A DNA stretch of 64,000 nucleotides, from contig NZ_CANMKO010000001.1 of NCBI RefSeq assembly GCF_947498515.1, positions 496,001-560,000 of the forward strand, written 5' to 3'. Positions 55,311 through 64,000 of the stretch are shown piece by piece (positions within the stretch are counted from its first letter, which is position 1; each line of letters begins with the position of its first letter). The position numbers and the translations under genes were made by a program. The notes beneath the pieces were generated by a model that was given only the letters and a program-made list of their open reading frames with translations, was not told the DNA's origin and searched no databases. This DNA comes from an uncultured Pelagimonas sp. (GTDB lineage Bacteria > Pseudomonadota > Alphaproteobacteria > Rhodobacterales > Rhodobacteraceae).

Positions 55311-55612
55311 TCCCCGGAGAACTGTTTCCAGCCGAGGGCACGCTCACCCTAAACGAGGGGGCCGAGGTGGTCACACTTATGGTTGCCAATACCGGAGATC
55401 GCCCGGTTCAGGTTGGGTCCCACTATCACTTTGCCGAGGCAAATCCGGGGTTGGTTTTTGATCGAGACGTCGCACGGGGGATGCGTTTGGACATCGCCGC
55501 AGGAACAGCCGTTCGGTTTGAACCGGGCCAACGTCGCGAAGTGAACCTGATCCCGATCTCAGGCGCGCGTCGCGTGTTTGGATTTAACGGAGCCGTCATG
55601 GGCGATCTGTGA
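55307..55612 (+). CDS. ureB: Urease beta subunit
   Basis: 101 residues: [33 protein letters not shown], and [16 protein letters not shown] near the middle with [11 protein letters not shown], typical of UreB. Overlaps the small His-rich gene by four bases. Confidence 0.98.
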   Translation: MIPGELFPAEGTLTLNEGAEVVTLMVANTGDRPVQVGSHYHFAEANPGLVFDRDVARGMRLDIAAGTAVRFEPGQRREVNLIPISGARRVFGFNGAVMGDL

Positions 55613-55690
55613 TCCAGACCGATTGACTACCCGCCCTGCAATCAGCAGCGCACCAATTCTTCGCCCGCTCGGGCTATTCGGAGGCCACTT

Positions 55691-57403
55691 ATGCCAGCCA
55701 CAATCAAACGTTCCGACTATGCCGCGATGTTCGGCCCCACGACGGGCGACAAACTGCGCCTCGCCGATACGGATCTCATCATCGAGGTCGAGCGCGACCT
55801 AACCGGCCCTTACGGCGAAGAGGTTAAATTTGGCGGCGGCAAGGTCATCCGTGATGGCATGGGACAAGCCCAAACCACTCGCGCTGAGGGGGCGGTTGAT
55901 ACGGTTATCACCAACGCGCTGATCGTTGATCATACGGGTGTCTACAAGGCTGATGTCGGCCTCAAGTCGGGGCGCATCCACAAGATCGGCAAGGCGGGCA
56001 ACCCCGATACGCAACCGGGTGTCGACATCATCGTTGGCCCCGGCACCGAAGTCATTGCCGGCGAGGGGCGCATCCTCACCGCTGGCGGATTTGACAGCCA
56101 TATCCATTTTATTTGCCCGCAACAAATCGAAGACGCGCTTCATTCTGGCCTGACCACGATGCTGGGCGGCGGCACCGGCCCCGCGCATGGCACGCTGGCC
56201 ACCACCTGTACGCCCGGCCCTTGGCACATTGGGCGGATGATGCAGGCGGCGGATGCCTTTCCGATGAACCTTGCCTTTGCGGGCAAGGGCAATGCTTCGC
56301 TTCCTGCTGCGATTGAGGAACAGGTGCGCGCCGGGGCTTGTGCGTTGAAATTGCACGAGGATTGGGGGACAACGCCAGCGGCGATTGATTGCTGTCTCAC
56401 CGTGGCCGATGCCATGGATGTGCAGGTGATGATCCACACCGATACGCTCAACGAATCTGGTTTTGTTGAACACACTGTCGGGGCGATGAAGGGCCGGACA
56501 ATCCACGCCTTCCACACCGAAGGGGCCGGGGGTGGCCATGCGCCCGACATCATCAAGATTTGCGGTGAAGAGCATGTTTTGCCCAGTTCGACCAACCCAA
56601 CGCGGCCCTTTACCGTCAATACGGTTGAGGAACATCTTGATATGTTGATGGTCTGCCATCACCTCGACAAATCGATCCCCGAAGACGTGGCTTTTGCCGA
56701 AAGCCGCATCCGGCGCGAGACGATTGCCGCCGAAGATATTCTGCATGACATGGGCGCGTTTTCGATCATTGCCAGCGACAGTCAGGCCATGGGCCGCGTC
56801 GGCGAGGTGCTTATCCGCACCTGGCAAACCGCTGATAAGATGAAGAAACAGCGCGGGCGGTTGGCCGAAGAAACCGGCGAAAACGATAACTACCGCGTCC
56901 GTCGCTACATTGCCAAATATACCATCAACCCGGCCATTGCGCATGGTTTGGCACATGAAATCGGATCGATTGAAGAGGGCAAACGTGCCGATCTGGTGCT
57001 CTGGTCCCCTGCGTTTTTCGGCGTCAAACCCGAGATGGTTTTACTTGGCGGCATGATTGCCTGCGCGCAAATGGGCGATCCGAACGCCTCGATCCCGACA
57101 CCGCAGCCGGTCTATAGCCGTCCGATGTTTGGGGCCTTTGGGCGGGCGGTCGAAAACTCAGCGGTAACCTTTGTGTCCGAGGCGGCACAGGCCGATGGCA
57201 TAGGCGCACATCTTGGGTTGGCCAAGCAAACTCTGGCGGTGAAACAGACACGCGGGATTGGCAAAAAAGACCTCAAATTGAACAACGCCTTGCCAGAGGT
57301 TGAGGTTAATCCCGAAACCTACGAGGTGCGCGCCGACGGCGAGTTGCTTACCTGTGAGCCCGCCACCGAACTGCCGATGGCGCAACGCTACTTCATGTTC
57401 TGA
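55691..57403 (+). CDS. ureC: Urease alpha subunit
   Basis: 570 residues with all catalytic residues: His137 and His139 (SHIHF), carbamylated Lys220 ([11 protein letters not shown]), His249, His275, flap residues Cys322-His323-His324 (VCHHLDKS) and Asp363 (ASDSQAMGR). Numbering equals that of the Sporosarcina enzyme. Nickel-dependent hydrolysis of urea to ammonia and carbamate. 78 nt separate it from ureB. Confidence 0.99.
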   Translation: MPATIKRSDYAAMFGPTTGDKLRLADTDLIIEVERDLTGPYGEEVKFGGGKVIRDGMGQAQTTRAEGAVDTVITNALIVDHTGVYKADVGLKSGRIHKIGKAGNPDTQPGVDIIVGPGTEVIAGEGRILTAGGFDSHIHFICPQQIEDALHSGLTTMLGGGTGPAHGTLATTCTPGPWHIGRMMQAADAFPMNLAFAGKGNASLPAAIEEQVRAGACALKLHEDWGTTPAAIDCCLTVADAMDVQVMIHTDTLNESGFVEHTVGAMKGRTIHAFHTEGAGGGHAPDIIKICGEEHVLPSSTNPTRPFTVNTVEEHLDMLMVCHHLDKSIPEDVAFAESRIRRETIAAEDILHDMGAFSIIASDSQAMGRVGEVLIRTWQTADKMKKQRGRLAEETGENDNYRVRRYIAKYTINPAIAHGLAHEIGSIEEGKRADLVLWSPAFFGVKPEMVLLGGMIACAQMGDPNASIPTPQPVYSRPMFGAFGRAVENSAVTFVSEAAQADGIGAHLGLAKQTLAVKQTRGIGKKDLKLNNALPEVEVNPETYEVRADGELLTCEPATELPMAQRYFMF

Positions 57404-57530
57404 CAAACGGGTTCAAGACCTATGCAGTCGGTGGGTAGCGGCAATGAAGAATGATCTATGGAAGCTAAAATGAGACAATATTATTCACCGAGTGAGAAAA
57501 CGCGCGCACTTCCATTGGGATTGAACAACT

Positions 57531-57737
57531 ATGGCCTATGTCTCCGATCTGCCCGTATCACGTGCTGTGACACATCTGTTCCAACCGTTCATGGCGTTCT
57601 ACGCGCGCACGGTCACCAACAGCAAGAACGCCCGTCATTCCGAGCTTTTGCAGCTCAGCGATGCGGAACTGGCCGAGCGTGGATTGCGTCGCTACGACGT
57701 GGTCGACCGGCACTACGGCGATCTGTTTTACAGCTAA
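57531..57737 (+). CDS. Small DUF1127-like protein between ureC and ureE
   Basis: 68 residues. The C-terminal half, RHSELLQLSDAELAERGLRR, matches the DUF1127 pattern (LSDAEL...GL.R.DI). Such proteins are small, basic and common in Rhodobacteraceae; some relatives in Agrobacterium and Rhodobacter bind RNA or help small-RNA turnover. It starts 127 nt after ureC in A+T-richer DNA, so it may have its own promoter. Any urease role is unknown. Confidence 0.72.
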   Translation: MAYVSDLPVSRAVTHLFQPFMAFYARTVTNSKNARHSELLQLSDAELAERGLRRYDVVDRHYGDLFYS

Positions 57738-57759
57738 GTCATAGCCAAGGGGCGGTGGC

Positions 57760-58296
57760 ATGAGCGGCGCGTCCCTTCCTATGGCCCAGATCCTTTTGCG
57801 CAAGGGCGGCTGGAGCGATGCGGTTGAAACGGTCACGCTTGACTACGATGCGCGGTTCTTGCGGCGCAAGAAACTGACCTGTGATGGCGGGTTGGCGTTT
57901 GTCGTTGATCTCGACAAGACCACTTCGTTGGATGCTGGGGATGCCTTGGAACTTGGCGATGGGCGGGTGATTGAGGTCCGTGCCGCAGATGAAAACGTCT
58001 TGGTGATCACCGGGAACCTGCCGCGTCTGGCTTGGCACATCGGCAATCGGCACACCCCGTGTCAGGTCGAAACCACGCGGTTGGTGATCCAGAATGATCC
58101 GGTCATCCGACATATGTTGGAACATCTGGACGCCGAAATTAGTGCGGCTGTTGAACCATTTACGCCCGAAGGCGGGGCCTATGGACACGGGCGGACCCAT
58201 AGTCATGAACATGGCAATAGCGCCCATGATCACGACCACGGCCATAGTCACGATCATAGCCATGATCATTCGCATGAGCACGAACATGGCCATTGA
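57760..58296 (+). CDS. ureE: Urease accessory protein UreE (nickel metallochaperone)
   Basis: 178 residues. The N-terminal peptide-binding domain (LLRKGGWSDAVETVTLDYD, RFLRRKKLTCDGG) and the C-terminal metal-binding domain (LAWHIGNRHTPCQVE, IQNDPVIRHMLEHL) are clear. The tail after residue 140 is extremely His-rich (alternating H, D, E, G, S), as in classical UreE nickel stores. Starts 22 nt after the DUF1127 gene; its last codons overlap ureF. Confidence 0.96.
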   Translation: MSGASLPMAQILLRKGGWSDAVETVTLDYDARFLRRKKLTCDGGLAFVVDLDKTTSLDAGDALELGDGRVIEVRAADENVLVITGNLPRLAWHIGNRHTPCQVETTRLVIQNDPVIRHMLEHLDAEISAAVEPFTPEGGAYGHGRTHSHEHGNSAHDHDHGHSHDHSHDHSHEHEHGH

Positions 58297-58927
58297 CGGA
58301 AACTTATTGACGCTGTCGCAATGGCTGTCACCGGCTTTTCCTTTGGGGGCGTTCACCTATTCCCATGGGTTGGAAACCGCGATTGATGAGGGGTGGATTC
58401 ATGATGCGGTGAGCCTGCAAGATTGGTTAGAGGATGTTCTTGAAAACGGGTCGGGGCGCAGCGATGCGATTTGGATTCGCGCGGCGATGAAGGACGGTGC
58501 CGATCTCGCCGGGTTAAACGCCATGGTGCGCGCCTATGCCCCGGCGATGGAACGCATGCGCGAGGCCGACAAGCAAGGCGCGGCCTTTGTCAAAACGGTG
58601 AATGCGGTGTGGGTGACATCACTGCCCGATCTGGTCTTGCCATTGGCCCTTGGGGCGGCAGCGCATACCCGGCGGATGGATCGCGACACGGTTGTCGGCC
58701 TCTATCTCAATGCCTTTGTTGGCAATCTGGTCTCGGCAGCGCAACGCCTTATGCCGCTTGGTCAAACCCCGGCGCAACAGGTGATGTCGGCCCTAACGCC
58801 GCTTTGCCTGCGCCTTACTGTGGCGACACGCAAATTGGGTCCGGACGATGTCTGGTCCAACGCATTCTTGTCGGACATCGCGGCGATGAAACACGAAACT
58901 TTGCAACATAGGTTGTTCCAATCATGA
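58286..58927 (+). CDS. ureF: Urease accessory protein UreF
   Basis: About 213 residues: [27 protein letters not shown] near the N terminus (shortened), [19 protein letters not shown] and the helical C terminus, typical of UreF, GTPase partner of UreG. I start it at 58286, 11 nt inside the end of ureE; the frame is open much further because the ureE His-rich codons read through in this frame. It overlaps ureG by four bases. Confidence 0.93.
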   Translation: MAIDGNLLTLSQWLSPAFPLGAFTYSHGLETAIDEGWIHDAVSLQDWLEDVLENGSGRSDAIWIRAAMKDGADLAGLNAMVRAYAPAMERMREADKQGAAFVKTVNAVWVTSLPDLVLPLALGAAAHTRRMDRDTVVGLYLNAFVGNLVSAAQRLMPLGQTPAQQVMSALTPLCLRLTVATRKLGPDDVWSNAFLSDIAAMKHETLQHRLFQS

Positions 58928-59535
58928 CCCAATTCAACGGCCCGCTTCGGATCGGTATCGGTGGCCCTGTCGGGGCTGGAAAAACCACGCTGACCGCCCG
59001 TTTGGCCGAAGCGCTCAAAGACAGTTATTCTATCGGTGTGATCACCAACGACATCTATACGCAAGAGGACGCCGAGGCCTTGATGCGGATGCAAATCCTG
59101 CCCTCTGATCGGGTGATTGGGGTCGAAACCGGTGGCTGTCCGCATACGGCGATCCGCGAAGATGCCTCGATCAACCTTGCCGCCGTCGCCCAGATGCAAG
59201 AGCGTCACCCCGAGGTCGAAATCGTGCTGATCGAAAGCGGTGGAGATAACTTAAGTGCAACGTTCAGCCCCGAATTGGCAGATGTTACGCTTTATGTGAT
59301 TGATGTGGCTGCGGGCGAGGAAATTCCGCGCAAGGGCGGCCCGGCGATCACCAAATCCGACCTGTTGATCATCAACAAAACCGATCTGGCACCGCATGTC
59401 GGCGCGTCTTTGGAGGTGATGCAGCGGGATGCAACGCGGATGCGCTCCGAGCGGCCCTTTGTCTTTGCGGCGCTGCGCCATGGCAAAGGCGTCGAGGAGA
59501 TCGTCACACAGATCAAGGATTTGGCCGGATTGTAA
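58924..59535 (+). CDS. ureG: Urease accessory GTPase UreG
   Basis: 203 residues: P-loop [14 protein letters not shown] (near 9-22), the metal-binding [15 protein letters not shown] (Cys-Pro-His, near 63-77), [16 protein letters not shown] and the NKTDL guanine-specificity motif. Provides nickel and GTP energy for urease maturation. Last urease gene. Confidence 0.98.
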   Translation: MTQFNGPLRIGIGGPVGAGKTTLTARLAEALKDSYSIGVITNDIYTQEDAEALMRMQILPSDRVIGVETGGCPHTAIREDASINLAAVAQMQERHPEVEIVLIESGGDNLSATFSPELADVTLYVIDVAAGEEIPRKGGPAITKSDLLIINKTDLAPHVGASLEVMQRDATRMRSERPFVFAALRHGKGVEEIVTQIKDLAGL

Positions 59536-59583
59536 ACGGCGGAAATTGCGGGCAGGTTGCGGGAAACCATTCCGGAGCCTGCC

Positions 59584-60600
59584 ATGCGCGCCTTTCTCGA
59601 CCCTCGCCAATCTCATCATGACCCGCAAAACTTCTTGGTAATGGGTCAAAAGCGGCCAAGCCCAGAACAGCCCGAGCGTATCGCGCGGCTTCAAGCCGGG
59701 GCCGAAGCGGCGGGTTGTGTTTTTGAGGCCCCCGAAGACGCAGGCATTGCGCAGATCGCAGCTATCCACACGCCGGAATACCTAAGCTTTTTGCAAACGA
59801 TCCATGGCCGATGGCAGGCGTTGGATGGGGCCAGCGATGAGGTGATCCCCAACATTCACACGCGCGCGCGAACTGATGCTTACCCATCGTCACCGGTGGG
59901 GCAGGCGGGCTATCATCAGGCCGATACCGCCTGTCCAATTGGCGCAAATACATGGGACGCGGCCTATTGGTCGGCACAAAGTGCCATCGCGGGTGCGCGG
60001 GCGCTGGGCGAGGATGATCATGCCTATGTCCTGTCCCGCCCGCCCGGCCATCACGCCTATCACGATCAAGCTGGCGGCTTTTGTTTTCTCAATAACGCCG
60101 CCATCGCTGCGCAGGATTTACAGGAACAGGGCGCGCGGGTGGCGATTTTGGATGTCGACGTGCATCACGGCAATGGCACCCAAGGAATATTTGAGGCGCG
60201 CAGCGATGTGTTGACCGTCTCGATCCACGCCGACCCGGACGGGTTTTACCCGTTCTTTTGGGGGCATGCCCATGAACGCGGCATTGGGGCCGGGCTAGGG
60301 GCGAACCTCAATATCCCATTGGCGCGCGGCACTGGCGATGACGCCTATCTTGTGGCGCTGACTCACGCGCTGGACCGTATCCGTGGGTTTGGCTGTGATG
60401 CCGTTGTTATCGCCCTCGGCTTGGATGCCTCGATCGACGATCCGTTTCAGGGGTTGGCGGTGAGTGGCGATGGGTTCGCCCGGATCGGCGCGGCCATTGC
60501 CGGGCTGTCTTTGCCAACGCTCTACGTTCAAGAAGGCGGGTATTTATCTGATGCCTTGGGCGTGAACTTAACCCGATTTTTGCAAGGGGTGCAGGGCTGA
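59584..60600 (+). CDS. Acetylpolyamine amidohydrolase / histone-deacetylase-family protein
   Basis: About 338 residues of the HDAC/AphA fold: RAFLDPRQSHHDP start, SRPPGHHAY (catalytic His pair), GFCFLNNAAIAAQ, ILDVDVHHGNGTQGIF (metal-binding Asp and His), HADPDGFYPFFWGHA and a final VQEGGY with the active-site Tyr segment. In bacteria such enzymes usually deacetylate acetylpolyamines or similar amides. The ATG at 59584 has CGGAG 6 nt upstream; the frame opens at 59557. It lies 48 nt after ureG and may be co-transcribed. Confidence 0.88.
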   Translation: MRAFLDPRQSHHDPQNFLVMGQKRPSPEQPERIARLQAGAEAAGCVFEAPEDAGIAQIAAIHTPEYLSFLQTIHGRWQALDGASDEVIPNIHTRARTDAYPSSPVGQAGYHQADTACPIGANTWDAAYWSAQSAIAGARALGEDDHAYVLSRPPGHHAYHDQAGGFCFLNNAAIAAQDLQEQGARVAILDVDVHHGNGTQGIFEARSDVLTVSIHADPDGFYPFFWGHAHERGIGAGLGANLNIPLARGTGDDAYLVALTHALDRIRGFGCDAVVIALGLDASIDDPFQGLAVSGDGFARIGAAIAGLSLPTLYVQEGGYLSDALGVNLTRFLQGVQG

Positions 60601-60682
60601 TGGCACGCCCAGCGGTATGACCGTCCGCTTGCAACGCGATCTGTGCTATCCTTTCGACAGGTGACTTGCTCAGGAGGATGTC

Positions 60683-61051
60683 ATGCAACTTGGTGCGTTT
60701 TCAGTGTCATTGGCGGTCAAGGATTTGGCCGCCTCCAAGGCGTTTTATCAGGCGTTGGGGTTTGAGGCGTTCGGGGGAACCGAAGAGCACAACTATTTGA
60801 TTATGAAGAACGGCGAGACGTTGATTGGTCTCTTTCAAGGCATGTTTGAAGGCACGATGCTTACCTTCAATCCGGGCTGGGATCAGTCCGCCGCAGAGGT
60901 AACACCCTTTGAGGATGTCCGCGACATCAAGACAAAGCTGATTGCGCAAGGGATTGAGGTATCACAGGAACAAGGCGGGGAAAGTGGCCCGGCGAGTTTT
61001 GTGGCCACAGACCCCGATGGCAATCCAGTGTTGATTGATCAACATCGCTAA
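60683..61051 (+). CDS. VOC-superfamily (glyoxalase-like) protein
   Basis: 122 residues with the two-beta-alpha-beta-beta-beta layout of VOC proteins: FSVSLAVKDLAASKAFYQAL, NYLIMKNGETLIGLFQGMF, and the second half ending VATDPDGNPVLID. AGGAGG lies 5 nt before the ATG. Metal ligands cannot be fixed from sequence alone; relatives range from isomerases to resistance proteins. Stands 82 nt after the deacetylase-like gene. Confidence 0.85.
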   Translation: MQLGAFSVSLAVKDLAASKAFYQALGFEAFGGTEEHNYLIMKNGETLIGLFQGMFEGTMLTFNPGWDQSAAEVTPFEDVRDIKTKLIAQGIEVSQEQGGESGPASFVATDPDGNPVLIDQHR

Positions 61052-61095
61052 ACAGCATGCTCAGCCGCACCAAGGATCGCGCGGCTGAACCTGTT
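61051..61095. terminator. Bidirectional stem-loop between the VOC gene and nasA
   Basis: TCAGCCGC (61061-61068) pairs with GCGGCTGA (61081-61088), extended by AACAG (61051-61055) with CTGTT (61091-61095) across bulges. It fills the 43-nt gap between the two convergent stop codons and so serves both. Confidence 0.6.
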
Positions 61096-63710
61096 TACTC
61101 GGCGGCTTCGAGCCGTTTGGTTTGAGCCAAAAGCGCCGCGATTTCTGGGCGGCAGGAGCCACAGTTGGTTCCGGCCTGAAGCGCCGCGCCGATGGCGTCG
61201 ACGCTCATCAAACCTTGGGTTTCAATCGCTGTTAGGATGGTGTTCACACCAACGTTGAAACAGGAACACAAGGTTGGGCCGGGGTTGGGCATATCGGCCG
61301 GGGCGCGACCGGTCAAAACATCGCCAGCCGCCTGTCCGGGGAGGGTTGCCGCATAGTCGCGCATCAAGGCGACCGGATCGGGGGCAACGAAAAGCGCGGC
61401 TTTTAGAATGCCGTCCTCATGAAGCGCTATGCGGGCAACGCCACGGTTTCGATCTTGGAGAATTTGCAGATCTGCCTTTGGCAGGTCAAACATCGCCCGC
61501 GCGGCCTTTTCCCAATCCTCGGGCGTTTCTGTTCCGGCCAATTCGACCCGGAACCCGGCCTGTGTTTTGGCCTTGGCCCAATAGTCGGCGGTTGGTGTCA
61601 CGTCCTGTGCCGTCACTGCAAACCCGTACCACGCAGCTTTGAACCGTGTGGCCGACACCACGGCGGCCTTGCTTTCGGGTTGGCCCGAGACCGGGTCATA
61701 TTCGCCGGCAACCGTATCACAGATACGTGCCGCTGGGGCGGTTTCACCGGTCCAATGGATGGGTGCAAAGAGCGTGCCGGTTTGCACTGCGTCGGTGATT
61801 TTTGCCCGCATCACGGCGCTGCCTTGTGGGCTACGGAGTTGCACCAGATCATTGGCCGCGATTTCGAGCTGCCGCGCGTCAGTGGGGTGAATTTCCACAA
61901 AAGGCTCGGCAAGATGGGCCGAGAGGCGTGGCGACAATGCGGTGCGTGTCATGGTGTGCCACTGGTCGCGCACCCGTCCGGTATTGAGCCGGAACGGGTA
62001 GCGCGCGCCGGTCCGCGCCACCGGTGGGCGATGCGCAACAGCCAGCATTTTGGCTTTGCCATCGCTATGAAAGAACTGTCCATCCGCAAAGAAGCGGCCA
62101 CCGTTTTTGTGATCACTAATTGGCCAACGGGTGGGCGTTAAGGCGTCAAATGCCTCATTGCTGATCGATGCGAGACCGGAGATATCAAAGTCACGGCCCA
62201 ACTCGCCCGCGATACCGGAAAGCGCCGCGTATTCACGAAACACATCGGCTTCGCTGTTATAGTCAAAGGCATCAGACCATCCCATACGACGGCCAACTTC
62301 GGCCAATTGCGCCCAATCGGGGCGGGTGTGGCCGGGGGCGGGCAAGGCAGCGCGTTGGCGCGAAATGGTGCGATCTGTGTTGGTCACCGTGCCGGATTTT
62401 TCGGCCCAGGCGGTGGCGGGGAGGACAACATCGGCCAATCGCGCCGTGTCGGTTAGACCGGTCACATCGGAAACCACGACAAAGTCACAGCCTTTAATTG
62501 CGGCGCGCACGGCGCTGGCGTCAGGCATGGAAACGGCGGGGTTGGTGTGGATAATCCACAGCGCCTTGATCCGACCGTCACCCACGGCGCGGAACATGTC
62601 GACGGCTTTCAACCCCGCCGTGTCCGGCATGCAAGGGGACTGCCAGAACCCTTGCACAGCGGCGCGGTGTTCCGCGCTTTCGATATCCAAATGGCAAGCC
62701 AGCATATTGGCCAAACCGCCAACTTCGCGCCCGCCCATAGCATTGGGTTGCCCAGTGACCGACAATGGCCCGCAACCCGGTTTGCCAATCCGCCCGGTGG
62801 CGAGGTGGCAATTCAAGATGGCATTGACCTTATCCGCACCTGCGCTGGATTGGTTCACGCCTTGGCTAAAGATCGTGACGGTCTTTTCGGTGCAAAGGAA
62901 GAGTTTGATGAACTCTTTGACCTTGATCGGATCAAGTCCGGTGACCGAAAGGTCGCTGTTGAACGCAGTGTTGAGCGCATCGTCAAAGCCATTCACATTG
63001 GCAAGAAATTCGGCGTCAAGCGCCCCTTGTTCGTAAAGCTGCGTCAGAAGGTAGTTGAACAGGGCGACGTCGCTTCCAGCATTCAGAGGCAGGTGCATAT
63101 CGGCCCCGTCACAGGTGGCGGTACGGCGCGGGTCGATCACCACAATCTTGGTGCCGCGCTCGGCTTTGGCGGCGATCAGACGTTGGTACAACACCGGATG
63201 ACACCACGCGAGGTTGGAACCAACCAGAACGACCAAATCGGCCTCTTCTATGTCTTCGTAGGTTTGTGGCACGGTGTCGGTGCCAAAGGCGCGCTTGTGC
63301 CCGGCCACGGTCGAGGCCATGCAAAGCCTTGAATTCGTGTCGACATTTGCGGTGCCCATATAGCCTTTGATCAGCTTGTTGGCGACGTAATAGTCTTCGG
63401 TCAGCAATTGGCCCGATAGGTAAAAGGCGACGCTGTCGGGCCCGTGGTCGCGGATACTGGCGGCGAATTTATCCGCCACCAACTGCAATGCATCATCCCA
63501 ATCGCTCTCCTGCCCATTGACCTGTGGGGCCATGAGGCGCCCGCCAAGACCAACAGTTTCGCCCAAGGCCGATCCTTTGGAGCAGAGCCGACCATAGTTG
63601 GCCGGATGATCCGGATCGCCTTTGACGTCTAGCCCGGTGTCCGTATGGGTCAGTAAGACCCCGCAACCGGTGCCACAATAGGGGCAGGTGGAGCGAATGG
63701 GTTTGGTCAT
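61095..63710 (-). CDS. nasA: Assimilatory nitrate reductase catalytic subunit with C-terminal BFD-type [2Fe-2S] domain
   Basis: 871 residues, molybdopterin-guanine-dinucleotide oxidoreductase. N-terminal [4Fe-4S] cysteines at 9, 12, 16 (CPYCGTGCG) and 43 (RLCSKG). The body has NSRLCMASTVAGHKRAFG, VIDPRRTATCDGADMHLPL, GCGPLSVTGQPNAMGGREVGG (shortened) and the molydopterin dinucleotide-binding domain NTGRVRDQWHTMTRT near 570. At the C terminus lies a BFD-like [2Fe-2S] domain (Cys815, Cys817, Cys850, Cys853; CSCFNVG and NCGSCR). This is the NasA type. Overlaps nirD by four bases. Confidence 0.94.
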   Translation of the reverse strand: MTKPIRSTCPYCGTGCGVLLTHTDTGLDVKGDPDHPANYGRLCSKGSALGETVGLGGRLMAPQVNGQESDWDDALQLVADKFAASIRDHGPDSVAFYLSGQLLTEDYYVANKLIKGYMGTANVDTNSRLCMASTVAGHKRAFGTDTVPQTYEDIEEADLVVLVGSNLAWCHPVLYQRLIAAKAERGTKIVVIDPRRTATCDGADMHLPLNAGSDVALFNYLLTQLYEQGALDAEFLANVNGFDDALNTAFNSDLSVTGLDPIKVKEFIKLFLCTEKTVTIFSQGVNQSSAGADKVNAILNCHLATGRIGKPGCGPLSVTGQPNAMGGREVGGLANMLACHLDIESAEHRAAVQGFWQSPCMPDTAGLKAVDMFRAVGDGRIKALWIIHTNPAVSMPDASAVRAAIKGCDFVVVSDVTGLTDTARLADVVLPATAWAEKSGTVTNTDRTISRQRAALPAPGHTRPDWAQLAEVGRRMGWSDAFDYNSEADVFREYAALSGIAGELGRDFDISGLASISNEAFDALTPTRWPISDHKNGGRFFADGQFFHSDGKAKMLAVAHRPPVARTGARYPFRLNTGRVRDQWHTMTRTALSPRLSAHLAEPFVEIHPTDARQLEIAANDLVQLRSPQGSAVMRAKITDAVQTGTLFAPIHWTGETAPAARICDTVAGEYDPVSGQPESKAAVVSATRFKAAWYGFAVTAQDVTPTADYWAKAKTQAGFRVELAGTETPEDWEKAARAMFDLPKADLQILQDRNRGVARIALHEDGILKAALFVAPDPVALMRDYAATLPGQAAGDVLTGRAPADMPNPGPTLCSCFNVGVNTILTAIETQGLMSVDAIGAALQAGTNCGSCRPEIAALLAQTKRLEAAE

Positions 63711-64000
63711 GCGGCGCTCCTGTTTCCGACGGCCGATCCATCAAGCAAGATGCGGCCCGCGTCGACTTTGACCGGGAAGGTGTCGACACGACCTTCGTCC
63801 GCGCCTTGGGCTTCTCCGGTGTTGAGGTCAAACACCCAGTTGTGCAGCGGGCAGGTGACCTTGTTGTCATGCACGATGCCCTCAGACAGGGGGCCGCCCT
63901 TGTGCGGGCAGCGGTCCGAAATGGCGCGCACTTCGGTGTCGTCAGTGCGGAATAACGCCACGCAGCCAACCGGGGTTTTCACCACGCGCGCGCCGCGCAG
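63707..64000 (-). CDS. nirD: NirD-type assimilatory nitrite reductase small subunit (5' end cut by the window)
   Basis: 98 codons are present and the frame is open to the right edge (LRGARVVKTPVG), so the first residues are missing; the GTG at 63985 is internal. The Rieske-like motif is CPHKGG followed by CPLHNW, the two Cys-His pairs that hold the [2Fe-2S] cluster in the Rieske/NirD fold. NirD is the small partner of NAD(P)H nitrite reductase NirB, expected just outside the window. Same operon as nasA. Confidence 0.88.
   Translation of the reverse strand: MRGARVVKTPVGCVALFRTDDTEVRAISDRCPHKGGPLSEGIVHDNKVTCPLHNWVFDLNTGEAQGADEGRVDTFPVKVDAGRILLDGSAVGNRSAA

Noticed and set aside
55799-56956. 385-codon minus-strand open frame inside ureC
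   Set aside because: ureC has every catalytic residue in the + frame; the opposite frame is a codon-bias shadow.
58094-58285. Longer N terminus for UreF
   Set aside because: This stretch is the other reading frame of the ureE His-rich tail and gives Met/Ile/Thr-rich sequence unlike any UreF start.
58180-58296. Tandem repeat as a separate element
   Set aside because: The CATGATCAT-like repeats encode the His-rich end of UreE and need no other explanation.

Overview
The window looks like a chromosomal segment of a Rhodobacteraceae (Roseobacter-group) alphaproteobacterium. The reasons are the gene content and its typical groupings: a TctCBA tripartite carboxylate transporter, ybaB downstream of dnaX with recR, a urtABCDE urea transporter facing a ureDABC-EFG urease cluster, a pobA-pcaCHG protocatechuate operon with a beta-keto acid cleavage enzyme, and assimilatory nitrate reductase. 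The DNA is GC-rich, genes are tightly packed, and stop/start overlaps (ATGA, TAATG) are common. I saw no insertion sequence, prophage, tRNA, rRNA or CRISPR array. Both edges cut a gene: tctC on the left, nirD on the right.

Layout. 1-4226 (+): tctC (partial), tctB, tctA, a small ABM-type monooxygenase and a metallo-beta-lactamase-fold lactonase-like hydrolase, apparently one operon. 4323-8237 (-): dnaX, ybaB, a TraB/GumN-family protein and recR. 8498-14154 (+): an ankyrin protein, a zinc metallopeptidase overlapped by a cysteine phosphatase-like gene, an SRP RNA gene (on -), an RNA methyltransferase and an AAA-type ATPase. 14181-19001: a HAD phosphatase, a small exported protein and cpdB on -, then nudC and an SRPBCC protein on +. 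19088-24610 (-): three secreted proteins in a row, namely a trypsin-like protease with LprI-like and SH3 parts, a CXXCH/DUF4384-like protein and an OmpA-like protein. 24781-27666 (-): a polar amino acid ABC transporter and a rhodanese. 27802-31564 (-): the 4-hydroxybenzoate/protocatechuate operon.

31755-37951 (+) holds a Gfo/Idh oxidoreductase, a metallophosphoesterase and a three-gene ABC exporter. 38245-47576 (+) is a sugar-utilisation locus: binding protein, two permeases with unusual insertions, a MalK-type ATPase, three Gfo/Idh oxidoreductases and a CE15 (glucuronoyl esterase)-like hydrolase without an evident signal peptide. 47600-53619 (-) encodes UrtABCDE and 54021-59535 (+) encodes urease, including a 49-residue His-rich protein between ureA and ureB and a DUF1127-like protein between ureC and ureE. 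The window closes with an acetylpolyamine amidohydrolase-like gene, a VOC protein, and nasA plus the end of nirD on -.

Functionally, the urea importer delivers substrate to urease, and nitrate reduction and amino acid import are further nitrogen-acquisition functions. The carbon side covers carboxylates, plant aromatics and probably uronic-acid-containing sugars. The least explained parts are the three-gene envelope operon (19088-24610), the CE15/Gfo-Idh sugar locus, and a family of short perfect palindromes in gene gaps at 6422, 8426, 19007 and 47552. All functions are read from motifs and context; nothing was searched or computed.
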